A stretch of DNA of 64,000 bases from Branchipolynoe longqiensis (taxonomy: Eukaryota > Annelida > Polychaeta > Phyllodocida > Polynoidae): positions 166,653,417 to 166,717,416 of the forward strand of contig CM059186.1 in assembly GCA_030323885.1 (NCBI GenBank), written 5' to 3'. Of this stretch, positions 34,008 to 44,144 are shown one piece after another. The position numbers and the translations under genes are program-made. Each line of letters opens with the position of its first letter. Position 1 is the stretch's first letter. The notes under the pieces are model-generated. The model did not search any database. It worked only from the letters and a program-made list of their open reading frames with translations, and was not told the DNA's origin.

Positions 34008-34185
34008 CGTGAAGCCTGCACACCCGGGGTGAAAGCGAGGCTCAGCGCAAGCAGCCAGACACCAAGACGGCCGCCTGAGCGCCACCTGACGACAGGACGG
34101 CACAACAAGCCTCGTACACTAACCAGCTGTGGTTACACACTCATGTGTTAAAACAGCGGAATGAGAATACAGCAAAATGCAGCCA
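34008..34185. other. Short spacer, no gene seen
   Basis: Sequence between MITE copy 1 and the 48-bp array; nothing recognised. Confidence 0.5.
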
Positions 34186-35291
34186 AATATATGAGCAGCA
34201 CCAGTAGAACAGACTGTTGGTTCTGTAGTATAGTGTAAATGAGCAGCACCAGTAGAACAGACTGTTGGTTCTGTAGTATAGTGTAAATGAGCAGCACCAG
34301 TAGAACAGACTGTTGGTTCTGTAGTATAGTGTAAATGAGCAGCACCAGTAGAACATACTGTTGGTTCTGTAGTATAGCGTAAATGAGGAGCACTCGTAGA
34401 ACAGACTGTTGGTTCTGTAGTATAGTGTAAATGAGCAGCACCAGTATATCAGACTGTTGGTTCTGTAGTATAGTGGAAATTAGCAGCACCAGTAGGACAG
34501 ACTGTTGGTTCTGTAGTATAGTGTAAATGAGCAGCAGCAGTAGAACAGACTGTAGCTTCTGTAGTATAGTGTAAATGAGCAGCACCAGTAGAACAGACTG
34601 TTGGTTCTGTAGTATAGTGTAGATGAGCAGCACCAGTAGAATAGACTGTTGCTTCTGTAGTATAGTGTAAATGAGCAGCACCAGTAGAACAGACTGTTGG
34701 TTCTGTAGTATAGTATAAATGAGCAGCACCAATAAAACAGACTGTTGCTTCTGTAGTATAGTGTAGATGAGCAGCAGCAGTAGAACAGACTGTTGGTTCT
34801 GTAGTAATGTGTAAATGAGCAGCACCAGTAGAACAGACTGTTGGTTCTGTAGTATAGTGTAAATGAGCAGCAGCAGTAGAACATACTGTTGGTTCTGTAG
34901 TATAGTGTAAATGAGCAGCACCAGTAGAACAGACTGTTGGTTCTGTAGTATAGTGTAGATGAGCAGCACCAGTAGAACAGACTGTTGGTTCTGTAGTATA
35001 GTGTAAATGAGCAGCAGCAGTAGAACATACTGTTGGTTCTGTAGTATAGTGTAAATGAGCAGCACCAGTAGAACAGACTGTTGGTTCTGTAGCATAGTAT
35101 AAATGAGCAGCACCAGTAGAATAGACTGTTGCTTCTGTAGTATAGTGTAAATGAGCAGCACCAGTAGAACAGACTGTTGGTTCTGTAGTATAGTGTAGAT
35201 GAGCAGCACCAGTAGAATAGACTGTTGCTTCTGTAGTATAGTGTAAATGAGCAGCACCAGTAGAACAGACTGTTGGTTCTGTAGTATAGTG
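34186..35291. repeat. 48-bp minisatellite array
   Basis: About 23 copies of a 48-bp unit containing 'cagactgttggttctgtagt' (copies at 34201 and 34249). Being 16 codons long, it gives in-phase open frames of about 370 codons on the minus strand, one of which would read as hydrophobic Leu/Ile/Val repeats; these are repeat artefacts. Confidence 0.95.
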
Positions 35292-35865
35292 CTGTTCTGC
35301 TAGTGCTGGTGCTCTGTTGTAGTGATGTGCTGGTGCTCGTTCTGTCTTGTAGTGTGATGCTGGTGCTCTGTTGTATTGGTCGTAATTGTAATGCTTGCAT
35401 TGCGCTTGATTCCCAGTGGAGGAGGAGCAACCCCCCCATTCCCCCCCCCCTTTTCCCTCTCTCCCTTATAACCCAGCCTCCCCCCAGCCCGCGATCGTTG
35501 CGTTGCGTAACACCCCCCCCCCCCTTCTCCCTCTCTCCCTTATAACCCAGCCTCGCTGCCCTCTCTCGCCACTCAGCCTCCTTCCCCTGCCAGACGCACT
35601 CCTCCCCCCTTTTTTCTCCACCCACCCACCCTAACTACACTCACTTCTACCTTCTAGGGAGGAGGGCTCTTCGGGGCCGCTCCCCTAAAAAGACTCTGAC
35701 ATTATCCTGCACTTTATTTCATTATCATTGTACAGATACTCCCCCACATTGTACATTGCCCCCCCCCCCCCCCACTTTACAAAATAAAGTGTGTTGTTCT
35801 CCACTCCTGCCTCAGTCTGTAGGAGGTTACAGGCGACTGGCTCCCACCCGCTGGTACCCTCATTC
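35292..35865. other. Pyrimidine-rich spacer
   Basis: Long C runs (for example about 35510-35523 and 35759-35773). The phrase 'ctctctcccttataaccc' occurs twice about 70 bp apart (near 35457 and 35530). No gene is recognised. The C runs could adopt i-motif/G-quadruplex structures and are hard to assemble. Confidence 0.6.
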
Positions 35866-36578
35866 CAGCACCTTACAATCTGGTACCCTCATTCCAGCAC
35901 CTTACAATCTGGTACCCTCATTCCAGCACCTTACAATCTGGTACCCTCATTCCAGCACCTTACAATCTGGTACCCTCATTCCAGCACCTTACAATCTGGT
36001 ACCCTCATTCCAGCACCTTACAATCTGGTACCCTCATTCCAGCACCTTACAATCTGGTACCCTCATTCCAGCACCTTACAATCTGGTACCCTCATTCCAG
36101 CACCTTACAATCAGGTACCCTCATTCCAGCACATTACAATCTGGTACCCGCATTCCAGCACCTTACAATCTGGTACCCTCATTCCAGCACCTTACAATCT
36201 GGTACCCTCATTCCAGCACCTTACAATCTGGTACCCTCATTCCAGCACATTACAATCTGGTACCCTCATTCCAGCACCTTACAATCTGGTACCCTCATTC
36301 CAGCACCTTACAATCTGGTACCCTCATTCCAGCACCTTACAATCTGGTACCCTCATTCCAGCACATTACAATCTGGTACCTTCATTCCAGCACACTACAA
36401 TCTGGTACCCTCATTCCAGCACCTTACAATCTGGTACCCTCATTCCAGCACACTACAATCTGGTACCCTCATTCCAGCACCTTACAATCTGGTACCCTCA
36501 TTCCAGCAGCTTACAATCTGGTACCCTCATTCCAGCACACTACAATCTGGTACCCTCATTCCAGCACATCACAATCTG
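35866..36578. repeat. 29-bp minisatellite array, type 1
   Basis: About 24 highly uniform copies of a unit containing 'ggtaccctcattccagcacc' (start-to-start 29). The stop-free unit gives a frame of over 400 codons that is not a gene. Confidence 0.95.
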
Positions 36579-37263
36579 GTCCGTCATATAGGCACCTCAC
36601 AGTCTGGTCCGCTTACACCAGCACCTTACAATCTGGTCCCCTCACACCAGCACCTTACAGTCTGGTCCGTCATACCAGCACCTTGCAATCTGGTCCTCTC
36701 ACATCTGCACCTTACAATCTGGTCCCCTCACACCAGCACCTTACAGTCTGGTCCGTCATACCAGCAGCTTACAATCTGGTCCTCTCACATCTGCACCTTA
36801 CAATCTGGTTCCCTCACACCAGCACCTTACAATCTGGTCCCTTCACACCAGCATCTTACAATATGGTCCTCTCACATCTGCACCTTACAGTCTGGTCCCC
36901 TCACACCAGCACCTTACAATCTGGTCCCTTCACACTTGCACCTTTTAATCTGGTCCCCTCATACCAGCACCTTAGAATCTGGTCCATTCACACCAGCACC
37001 GTACAATCTGGTCCATTCACACTTGCACCATACAATCTGGTACCTTGATATCTGCACCATACAATCTGGTCCCCTCACACCAGCACCTTACAATCTGATC
37101 CCTTCACACCAGCACCGTACAATCTGGTCCCTTCACACTTGCACCTTACAATCTGGTCCCCTCATATCTGCGCCATACAATCTGGTCCCTTCACACTGGC
37201 ACCTTACAGTCTGGTCCCCTTACACCAGCACCCGACCTTACACCAGAAGTATAGTCTGGTCCC
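36579..37263. repeat. 29-bp minisatellite array, type 2 (diverged)
   Basis: Continues the preceding array, but with 'ggtcccctcacaccagcacc' type units that vary much more. The switch is abrupt at about 36579. Confidence 0.92.
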
Positions 37264-37706
37264 CTCACGTATTTTCAAATCATAACTCCAAATTCTGCTA
37301 CAAGCACTACAGAATCTGATGACGACCACTACATGATCTGATGCTCTCAAACAAGTATTACAGAATATTGTTGCGCTCACACCACACCACACAACTTGCC
37401 CCCCCCCCCCCCTACCACCACCACCACCACCACCCACCACCACCACCACCACCACACAAAACGCACTCCTGCCACCAGTCGCGACTCACATCACCAATTT
37501 CCTAATCTCAGTTTTTGTTGTAAATTGAATGGAATTTGATTCAGTAACCGTTGAATGCAGTCGGGGCTCGGTCTACTTGCGCCGCATTCAGAGCTTACAA
37601 CACCTGCCCGTCCGAATTAGGAGAAACCTGTCGGCCCCGTCTCGTTACCGTAGTTAATGGCGCTGTTACAGCCCACCGTTGTCACCCAATGCATTACAGG
37701 TACATA
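37264..37706. other. Spacer with (CCA)n microsatellite
   Basis: 37400-37456 is a C run followed by a (cca)n tract. The rest is non-repetitive and no gene is recognised. Confidence 0.6.
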
Positions 37707-37900
37707 CAGTAAAACCTCTCTAACCGAACACCTCCACCGATCTGGCACTCCACGATATCGAACGCTTTATTTCGGTCCCAAACGATCGCCCATACCATAC
37801 CATTGTAACGATACAAAAAAACCTTCCCAAACCGACCACCTTCCTAAATGGACCATTTAAAGTTGGTCCCATGATCGGTCGATTTTGAGAGGTTTTATTG
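37707..37900. mobile_element. pogo/Tigger-type MITE
   Basis: 194 bp. Left end cagtaaaacctctctaa, right end the complement of caataaaacctctcaaaa, with TA on both sides (37705-37706 and 37901-37902). Ends of the form CAGT-AAACCTCT with TA duplications are typical of pogo/Tigger elements. There is no coding capacity. Confidence 0.8.
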
Positions 37901-37911
37901 TAGTTCTATAA

Positions 37912-38034
37912 AATCATCTACGTATCCAGTATGGCTACTGGTGCTTACTGTTATCTCGATTTGAATCTACGTATCCAGCATGGATACTGGTGCTTACTGT
38001 TAGCTCGATTTGAACCTACATATCCAGCATGGAT
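37912..38034. repeat. 49-bp minisatellite array, left part
   Basis: Two and a half copies of the unit with 'tggtgcttactgttagctcg' (starts 37923 and 37972). It is cut at 38034 by a LINE insertion. Confidence 0.93.
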
Positions 38035-38778
38035 ATATACATATGTTATATAGACTATACTAAAGCATTTGACAAAGTACATCATAAGAAACTCATAGAA
38101 GCTCTACAAAAAATCGGTCTAGACGGTAAGGACGTTTGGCTTGTGGCCAACCTCTACTGGGAACAGTATGCTGCTGTAAGAATTGGAGACTCATTGACAC
38201 CAGAAGTGAAGATCAAATGTGGAGTGCGACAAGGATGTGTTCTATCACCTAGTCTTTTCAACCTTTATACGGAAATGATTTTCAGAGAAATAGATGACAT
38301 CATAGGAATAAATGTTGGAGGTGGAAATATCAATAACACAAGATACGCAGACGATACAACACTGCTAGCTTTAACGTCAAATCGACTACAAGATATAGTG
38401 GATGAAGTAAAAGAAAAAAGTGAGAGATGTGGCCTCAAAATGAATGTAAAGAAGACAAAATCCATGGTTGTCAGCAGAAAGGAATGCAAACCAAGAGCAG
38501 AGATAAAAGTTAATGGTGTAATCTTGGAGCAGGTAGAGTCATTTGTGTATCTGGGCCATTTAATAACTAGTGATGGCGGATGTGAAAGAGAGATTAAACG
38601 GAGAATAAACATTGCCAAAACAACATTTCTAAAGATGCAGAAAGTACTAACATCTAGAGACAAAAATATAAAAACAAGACTCCGACTGCTAAAATGCTAT
38701 GTGTGGTCTACACTTTTATATTGGTGCAAGACATGCGAGACAAGGCACTTGAAATGTGGCAATACAGAAGAATGTTAA
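38035..38778 (+). pseudogene. LINE reverse transcriptase fragment
   Basis: The frame opens with motif A ('CYIDYTKAFDKV'), then 'GVRQGCVLSPSLFNLYTEM' (motif B region), catalytic YADD in 'TRYADDTTLLAL', and the thumb region 'SFVYLGHLITSDGG' and 'INIAKTTFLKMQK'. The ATG that opens it at 38029 belongs to the host array. A frameshift near 38700 moves the C-terminal part to the next frame. Confidence 0.88.
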
Positions 38779-39095
38779 AGATTCCATGGACAGCAATGAT
38801 AAGCAACGTGGAGGTCCAAACAAGAATGAAAATAAAGAGACAGATAATACAATCGATCAAAAACAGAAAAATTAAATACTTTGGCCACATGATATGACAC
38901 TAGGAATCACAAAGAAGAATACTAGAAGGGAAGATAGAAGGGAAAAGACCAAGAGGGAGAAGGAGAACAACATGGATGGACAACATCACTGAGTGGACAG
39001 CAATGAGCTATGCGGAATGCGTGAGAGGAATGAATGACAGGAAGAGATGGAGGTCCATTGCAGCCAACCTTCTTCGAGAAGACGGCACCCATTGA
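38694..39095 (+). pseudogene. LINE ORF C-terminal remnant and 3' end
   Basis: The shifted frame carries 'MWQYRRMLKIPWTAMISN' and 'KIKYFGHMI', the C-terminal signature also found in the LINE at 58437-58847 ('MWTYRRMMKISWTKKITN', 'LIYFGHII'). A stop at 38897 ends it. Coding-like sequence decays towards 39095. Confidence 0.8.
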
Positions 39096-39100
39096 ACATG

Positions 39101-41493
39101 ATCCAGCATGGATCCTGGTGCTTACTGTTAGCTTGATTTAAACCTACGTTTTCGGCATGGATCCTGGTGCTTACTGTTAGCTCGATTTGAATCTACGTAT
39201 CCAGTATGGATCCTGGTGCTGACTGTTAGCTCGATTTGAACCTATGTATCCAGTATGGATACTGGTGCTTACTGTTAGCTCGATTTGAACCTATGTATCC
39301 AGTATGGATACTGGTGCTTACTGGTAGCTCGATTTGGACCTATGTTTTCAGCATGGATCCTGGTGCTTACTGTTAGCTCGATTTGAATCTACGTATCCAG
39401 CATGGATCCTGGTTCTTACTGTTAGCTTAATTTGAACCTACATATCCAGCATGGATCCTTGTGCTTTCTGTTAGCTTGATTTGAACCTACGTATCCAGTA
39501 TGGATCCTGGTGCTTACTGTTAGCTCGGTTTGAATCTACGTATCCAGCATGGATCCTGGTGGTTACTGTTAGCTTGATTTGAACCTACATATCCAGCATG
39601 GATCCTGGTGCTTACTGTTAGCTCGGTTTGAATCTATGTATCCAGCATGGATTCTGGTGCTTACTGTTAGCTTGATTTGAACCTACATATCCAGTATGGA
39701 TCCTGGTTCGTACTGTTAGCTTGATTTGAATCTATGTATCCAGCATGGATCCTGCTGCTTACTGTTAGCTTGAATTGAATCTACGTATCCAGCATGGATC
39801 CTGGTGCTTACTGTTAGCTCGATTTGAATCTATGTATCCAGTATGGATCCTGGTGCTTACTGTTAGCTGGATTTGAACCTATGTATCCAGTATGGATACT
39901 GGTGCTTACTATTAGCTCGATTTGAACCTATGTTTTCAGCATGGATCCTGGTGCTTACTGTTAGCTTGATTTTTGAACCTACATATCCAGCATGGATCCT
40001 GGTGCTTACTGCTAGCTCGATTTGAACCTCTGTATCCAGTATGGATCCTGGTTCTTACTGTTAGCTTGATTTGAACATACGTATCCAGCATGGATCCTGG
40101 TGCTTACTGTTAGCTCGATTTGAATCTACGTATCCAGTATGGATCCTGCTGCTTACTGTTAGCTCGATTTGAACCTAAGTATCGAGTATGGATCCTGGTG
40201 CTTACTGTTAGCTTGATTTGAACCTACGTATCCAGCATGGATCCCGGTGCTTACTGTTAGCTTGATTTGAACCTATGTATCCAGTGTGGATCCTGGTGCT
40301 TACTGTTAGCTCGATTTGAACCTACATATCCAGCATGGATCCTGGTGCTTACTGTTAGCTCGATTTGAACCTACATATCCAGCATGGATCCTGGTGCTTA
40401 CTGTTAGCTCGATTTGAATCTATGTATCCAGTATGGATCCTGGTGCTTACTGTTAGCTTGATTTGAACCTATGTATCCAGTGTGGATCCTGGTGCTTACT
40501 GTTAGCTTGATTTGAACCTACGTATCCAGCATGGATCCTGGTGCTTACTGTTAGCTCGATTTGAATCTATGTATCCAGTATGGATCCTGGTGCTTACTGT
40601 TAGCTTGATTTGAATCTACATATGCAGCATGGATCCTGGTGGTTACTGTTACTATAGTGTTAGCTCGATTTGAATCTACGTATCCACCATGGATCCTGGT
40701 GCTTACTGTTAGCTTGATTTGAACCTATGTATCCAGTATGGATCCTGGTGATTACTGTTAGCTTGATTTGAACCTATGTATCCAGTATGGATCCTGGTGA
40801 TTACTGTTAGCTTGGTTTGAACCTATGTATCCAGCATGGATCCTGGTGCTTACTGTTAGCTTGATTTGAACCTAAGTATCCAGTATGGATCCTGGTGATT
40901 ACTGTTAGCTCGATTTGAACCTACGTATCCAGCATGGATCCTGGTACTTACTGTTAGCTCGATTTGAACCTACGTATCCAGCATGGATCCTGGTGCTTAC
41001 TGTTAGCTTGATTTGAACCTACGTATCCAGCATGGATCCTGGTGCTTACTGTTTGCTTGATTTGAACCTATGAATCCAGCATGGATCCTGGTGCTTACTG
41101 TTAGCTCGATTTGAACCTATGTATCCAGCATGGATCCTGGTGCTTACTGTTAGCTCGATTTGAACCTACATATCCAGCATGGATCCTGGTGCTTACTGTT
41201 AGCTCGATTTGAATCTACATATCCAGCATGGATCCTGGTGCTTACTGTTAGCTCGATTTGAACCTACATATCCAGCATGGATCCTGGTGCTTTACTATTA
41301 GCTTGATTTGAACCTACGTATCCAGCATGGATCCTGGTGCTTACTGTTAGCTTGATTTGAGCCTACATATCCAGCATGGATCCTGGTGCTTACTGTTAGC
41401 TTGATTTGAACCTACGTATCCAGCATGGATCCTGGTGCTTACTGTTAGCTTGATTTGAGCCTACATATCCAGCATGGATCCTGGTGCTTACTA
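39101..41493. repeat. 49-bp minisatellite array, right part
   Basis: About 49 copies of the same unit as 37912-38034 (core 'tggatcctggtgcttactgt'), with common variants at atc/ata and ctcg/cttg. Confidence 0.96.
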
Positions 41494-42535
41494 AGGGTTT
41501 GGCGCTACTTAGACTGGCGAACAATGCTAAGTCATCTTAGTGGAACCTGTTATTGCTAAACAGTCACAGTTTTGATAAACATGACAACATTAATTTGGCA
41601 TGTTTAAACTTAAAATATGACAGAACTTAGTTAGTTTAAGGCAAATTTACCTTAATGTAGAGTATAGCGATTCACCTAATATATTTATCTAACACAAATG
41701 ACATAAACTCTGAACCATCGATCGGACTCTGCAACTTGAAGTAACGGTGAGTCCGGACCGACAAGACCCGAACGTGACCTACATACCAGACATGAAGGTG
41801 CTACTGAACAATCTGCGCAACATTCATTACTGTCTGCATCAAGCTATCTAACACCGCTAAATGGCTCAAGCATTTGTATTTAATTAACGGTCTGTATGAG
41901 CCCAGACAATCCTATATATTATTATTAATACCGACAATAAACATGTTCACATCTAAAGTCAGTCAGGCAGTGAATGAATCATGCGGGGCGAATTCTCGCT
42001 CCTTAGTAGTCACGCACAGTTCAAAGCTGGCGGCTAAATAATGTAACCTCAAGTTAAAGTTGCATAGTCCGATGGTTTTTAATTTCTGTATTTTTTATGA
42101 GATAAATATATCAGATCGATCACTAGTATCTCCTTTATATTAGTTCAAAGTTACTTTTATTTTAAGAGGTAAACTTTTGAGATATTTTTAGTGCAAACTC
42201 TGACACCATAGACTTCTGCACTGACAGGTTCTGTTAAATTGACTCAGTATTGCCTTCTATGCAGAAACATATACTTAATAAGCACATCAGTATCTAAGTT
42301 AGATATGTAAAATCAAATCTAGATAATTGGTTTGGTTTTGAAAATTTGATATTTGATCGGAATATGCAGCTTTAACGTTGTCAGTTATCTCTGTTGTCAG
42401 TGCTAGGCTCTGTGGGTCAGCGGGGTCAAGAAGGGGTCACCGCGGGGTCAAAGCGGCCGTCTCAACTCATGGTGCACACCGTGAATTGTCATCGCGGACA
42501 GACTGCTATTCCAAACACCTGTATGTATGTATGCT
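41494..42535. other. AT-rich single-copy spacer, no gene seen
   Basis: One kilobase of non-repetitive sequence with no frame of coding character and no recognised element. It could be intron or intergenic DNA. Confidence 0.6.
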
Positions 42536-42562
42536 CACACACACGCACACATATATATATAT

Positions 42563-42604
<42 letters not shown>

Positions 42605-42627
42605 CGTGTGTGTGTATACATATGCAT

Positions 42628-42673
<46 letters not shown>
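42536..42673. repeat. (TA)n/(CA)n microsatellite, palindromic
   Basis: 42536-42614 is an almost perfect palindrome: cacacacacgcacac, then (ta)n, then its complement gtgtgcgtgtgtgtg. A second (ta)n block follows. It forms the left target flank of element N2, and the right flank (47338 on) is also (ta)n. Confidence 0.9.
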
Positions 42674-42762
42674 TAAACAGTTGGCCCCAATAAACAGAAC
42701 AAGATAAGACTGATGTGGTTGAGAAGAAGATATATATTCTCTGGCGGAGATATATTAAATGC
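42674..42762 (-). repeat. N2 terminal repeat B2
   Basis: 89 bp starting taaacagttgg and ending ttaaatgc. It matches B1 (42961-43049) and is separated from A2 by 14 bp. Confidence 0.93.
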
Positions 42763-42776
42763 TCACCTAAAGTTAA

Positions 42777-42963
42777 AATTGATTGCGTTAAGGCCAGGCG
42801 CAGCTGGCATACAGTGCACAGGGCCGCTCACAGGGGGCGCCACCATGGTCTATGTCATAATAACAGGGTCAGCTAGATAGGATAAGTGCTAACTATTACA
42901 TAGGGAACTGAAGATCGGTAGTGTCCTTGTTTATATTCCCATAATGGATTATAGAGCACATAA
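42777..42963 (-). repeat. N2 repeat A2
   Basis: About 186 bp, abutting B1 at 42960/42961. It is nearly identical to A1 (47152-47337), with ccaccatgg here versus ccaccgtgg there. Confidence 0.93.
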
Positions 42964-43049
42964 ACAGTTGGCCCCAATAAACAGAACAAGATAAGACTGA
43001 TGTGGTTGAGAAGAAGATATATATTCTCTGGCGGAGATATATTAAATGC
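42961..43049 (-). repeat. N2 repeat B1
   Basis: 89 bp. It begins about 34 bp beyond the YR stop codon, so unlike in N1 it contains no coding sequence. Confidence 0.93.
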
Positions 43050-43082
43050 CAAGAGACCCATGGTCCCCCCAACCCCACAGTC

Positions 43083-44144
43083 TCAGTATACCGGCTCAGT
43101 CGCACCGGCCAGTGCCGTGGAAACCCTAATGTCGTTCATTATGCGGACGCTCAATGGCGTCTGCAGGTAGGCGAAGATGGTATCGCTCGCCCAATCACCG
43201 CGCACCCTGAGCTCTTCCAGGGTGGCGCCACACAATGATAGGAAGGTACAGCCCCCCCTCCTCAAGGAGTGGGATGAGTAGTCCCCAGCGTCCAATCCCG
43301 CGACCCCACAGCAGTGCTTCAGCATCCCTTGGTATGTCGAGTATCGCAGTTCCATCGTGGCGCCCGCTGGCGTGGGGATCCGGAACGCCATGGCATCAGG
43401 CCCAGCTGGGACCTCCCTGAAGTGTCTCTCAGTCCAATAAACTGCACACAGGGAGAGGTCCGGGCACCTAGCCACAGGTATTTCGAGCATCCGCTCCGCG
43501 AATTGTATCGTCTTGGAGCGACGAACTCGCACCAACATTCCCCATGGGAGAAAGGAAAAGTCTCCCCTGAGTAGTGACGAGTCCGAGGCTGTCACCTGGC
43601 ACTTCCTCAGTAGTGCCCTAAAGCTGCACAGTATGGCCGCCCGCCAGGCGGTGTGCCCCGCCGAGGTGGTCAGGGCAGCGAATATTCGCCTAAGCATGTC
43701 GGGCAGCAAGGGGGCCGCCTGCCTGGGATGGCAACCCCGCTCCCGCTTGATGCCCTTCAACGTGGATGCCAGCTCAAAGTTTTTGTAGTCGATCGGCTCC
43801 GCGCCCTCCGTCTTCAAGAAGAAGTTCAGGCCACTGAGATAGTTGCACACCGATGTGTATTTGAGAGTCCTGGCCAGCCAGACTGCATACAGTGCTGTCT
43901 GTTCCGGAGGGCACGGTGTGGTGGGAAAGTGGCCCCCAAACTCCTCAATGAACTCCAGGTATCGTCTCACCTGGACCCCCCGTGTTCTGATGGAGTTTGG
44001 GGCGTAGTACTTGCGTTGCACGGCCAGCTTCTCCCTCCGCAGTTCCACAACTGGAAATAGAAGGGTCAGGGGAGTTGGTGAATATGTGGTTGCAACAAAG
44101 CCTGCGTGCTCCGTCTGCGACCCGGATTCGGTCCTTACTGTCAC
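43083..44144 (-). CDS. N2 tyrosine recombinase
   Basis: 353 codons. The enzyme inserts the element's circular DNA copy by strand exchange. An N-terminal SAM-like DNA-binding region (about 55-135, 'SIRTRGVQVRRYLEFIEEF') is followed by the catalytic domain with Arg180 in 'FRALLRKCQ', Lys211 in 'RRSKTIQ', His292-x-x-Arg295 in 'SSHSLRRGG', Trp318 in 'RGDWASD' and nucleophile Tyr326 in 'IFAYL'. The full R-K-H-R-W-Y set is present. The 5' end overlaps the RT-RNase H gene by about 200 bp in another frame, as is common in DIRS-like elements. The exact start is uncertain. Confidence in family is high; activity is inference. Confidence 0.93.
   Translation of the reverse strand: MTVRTESGSQTEHAGFVATTYSPTPLTLLFPVVELRREKLAVQRKYYAPNSIRTRGVQVRRYLEFIEEFGGHFPTTPCPPEQTALYAVWLARTLKYTSVCNYLSGLNFFLKTEGAEPIDYKNFELASTLKGIKRERGCHPRQAAPLLPDMLRRIFAALTTSAGHTAWRAAILCSFRALLRKCQVTASDSSLLRGDFSFLPWGMLVRVRRSKTIQFAERMLEIPVARCPDLSLCAVYWTERHFREVPAGPDAMAFRIPTPAGATMELRYSTYQGMLKHCCGVAGLDAGDYSSHSLRRGGCTFLSLCGATLEELRVRGDWASDTIFAYLQTPLSVRIMNDIRVSTALAGATEPVY

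Larger units (their letters stand above)
38035..39100 (+). mobile_element. 5'-truncated LINE (RTE-like) in the 49-bp array
   Basis: A 1.07-kb non-LTR retrotransposon fragment. It begins inside the reverse transcriptase at motif A and runs to the 3' end, as expected of an incomplete target-primed insertion. The 13-mer atccagcatggat borders both sides (38022-38034 and 39101-39113). This may be a target duplication or just the array unit. It is related to, but a different family from, the LINE at 56826-58856. Confidence 0.85.

Noticed and set aside
34148..35257. Hydrophobic 369-codon frame resembling a membrane protein
   Set aside because: Product of the 48-bp array; the hydrophobicity is that of one repeated 16-residue translation.
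35756..37048. 430-codon plus-strand frame
   Set aside because: Stop-free 29-bp units; two overlapping frames of similar length exist.
42378..42707. 109-codon plus-strand frame
   Set aside because: Half of it is translated (TA)n/(CA)n microsatellite; the remainder has no recognisable domain.
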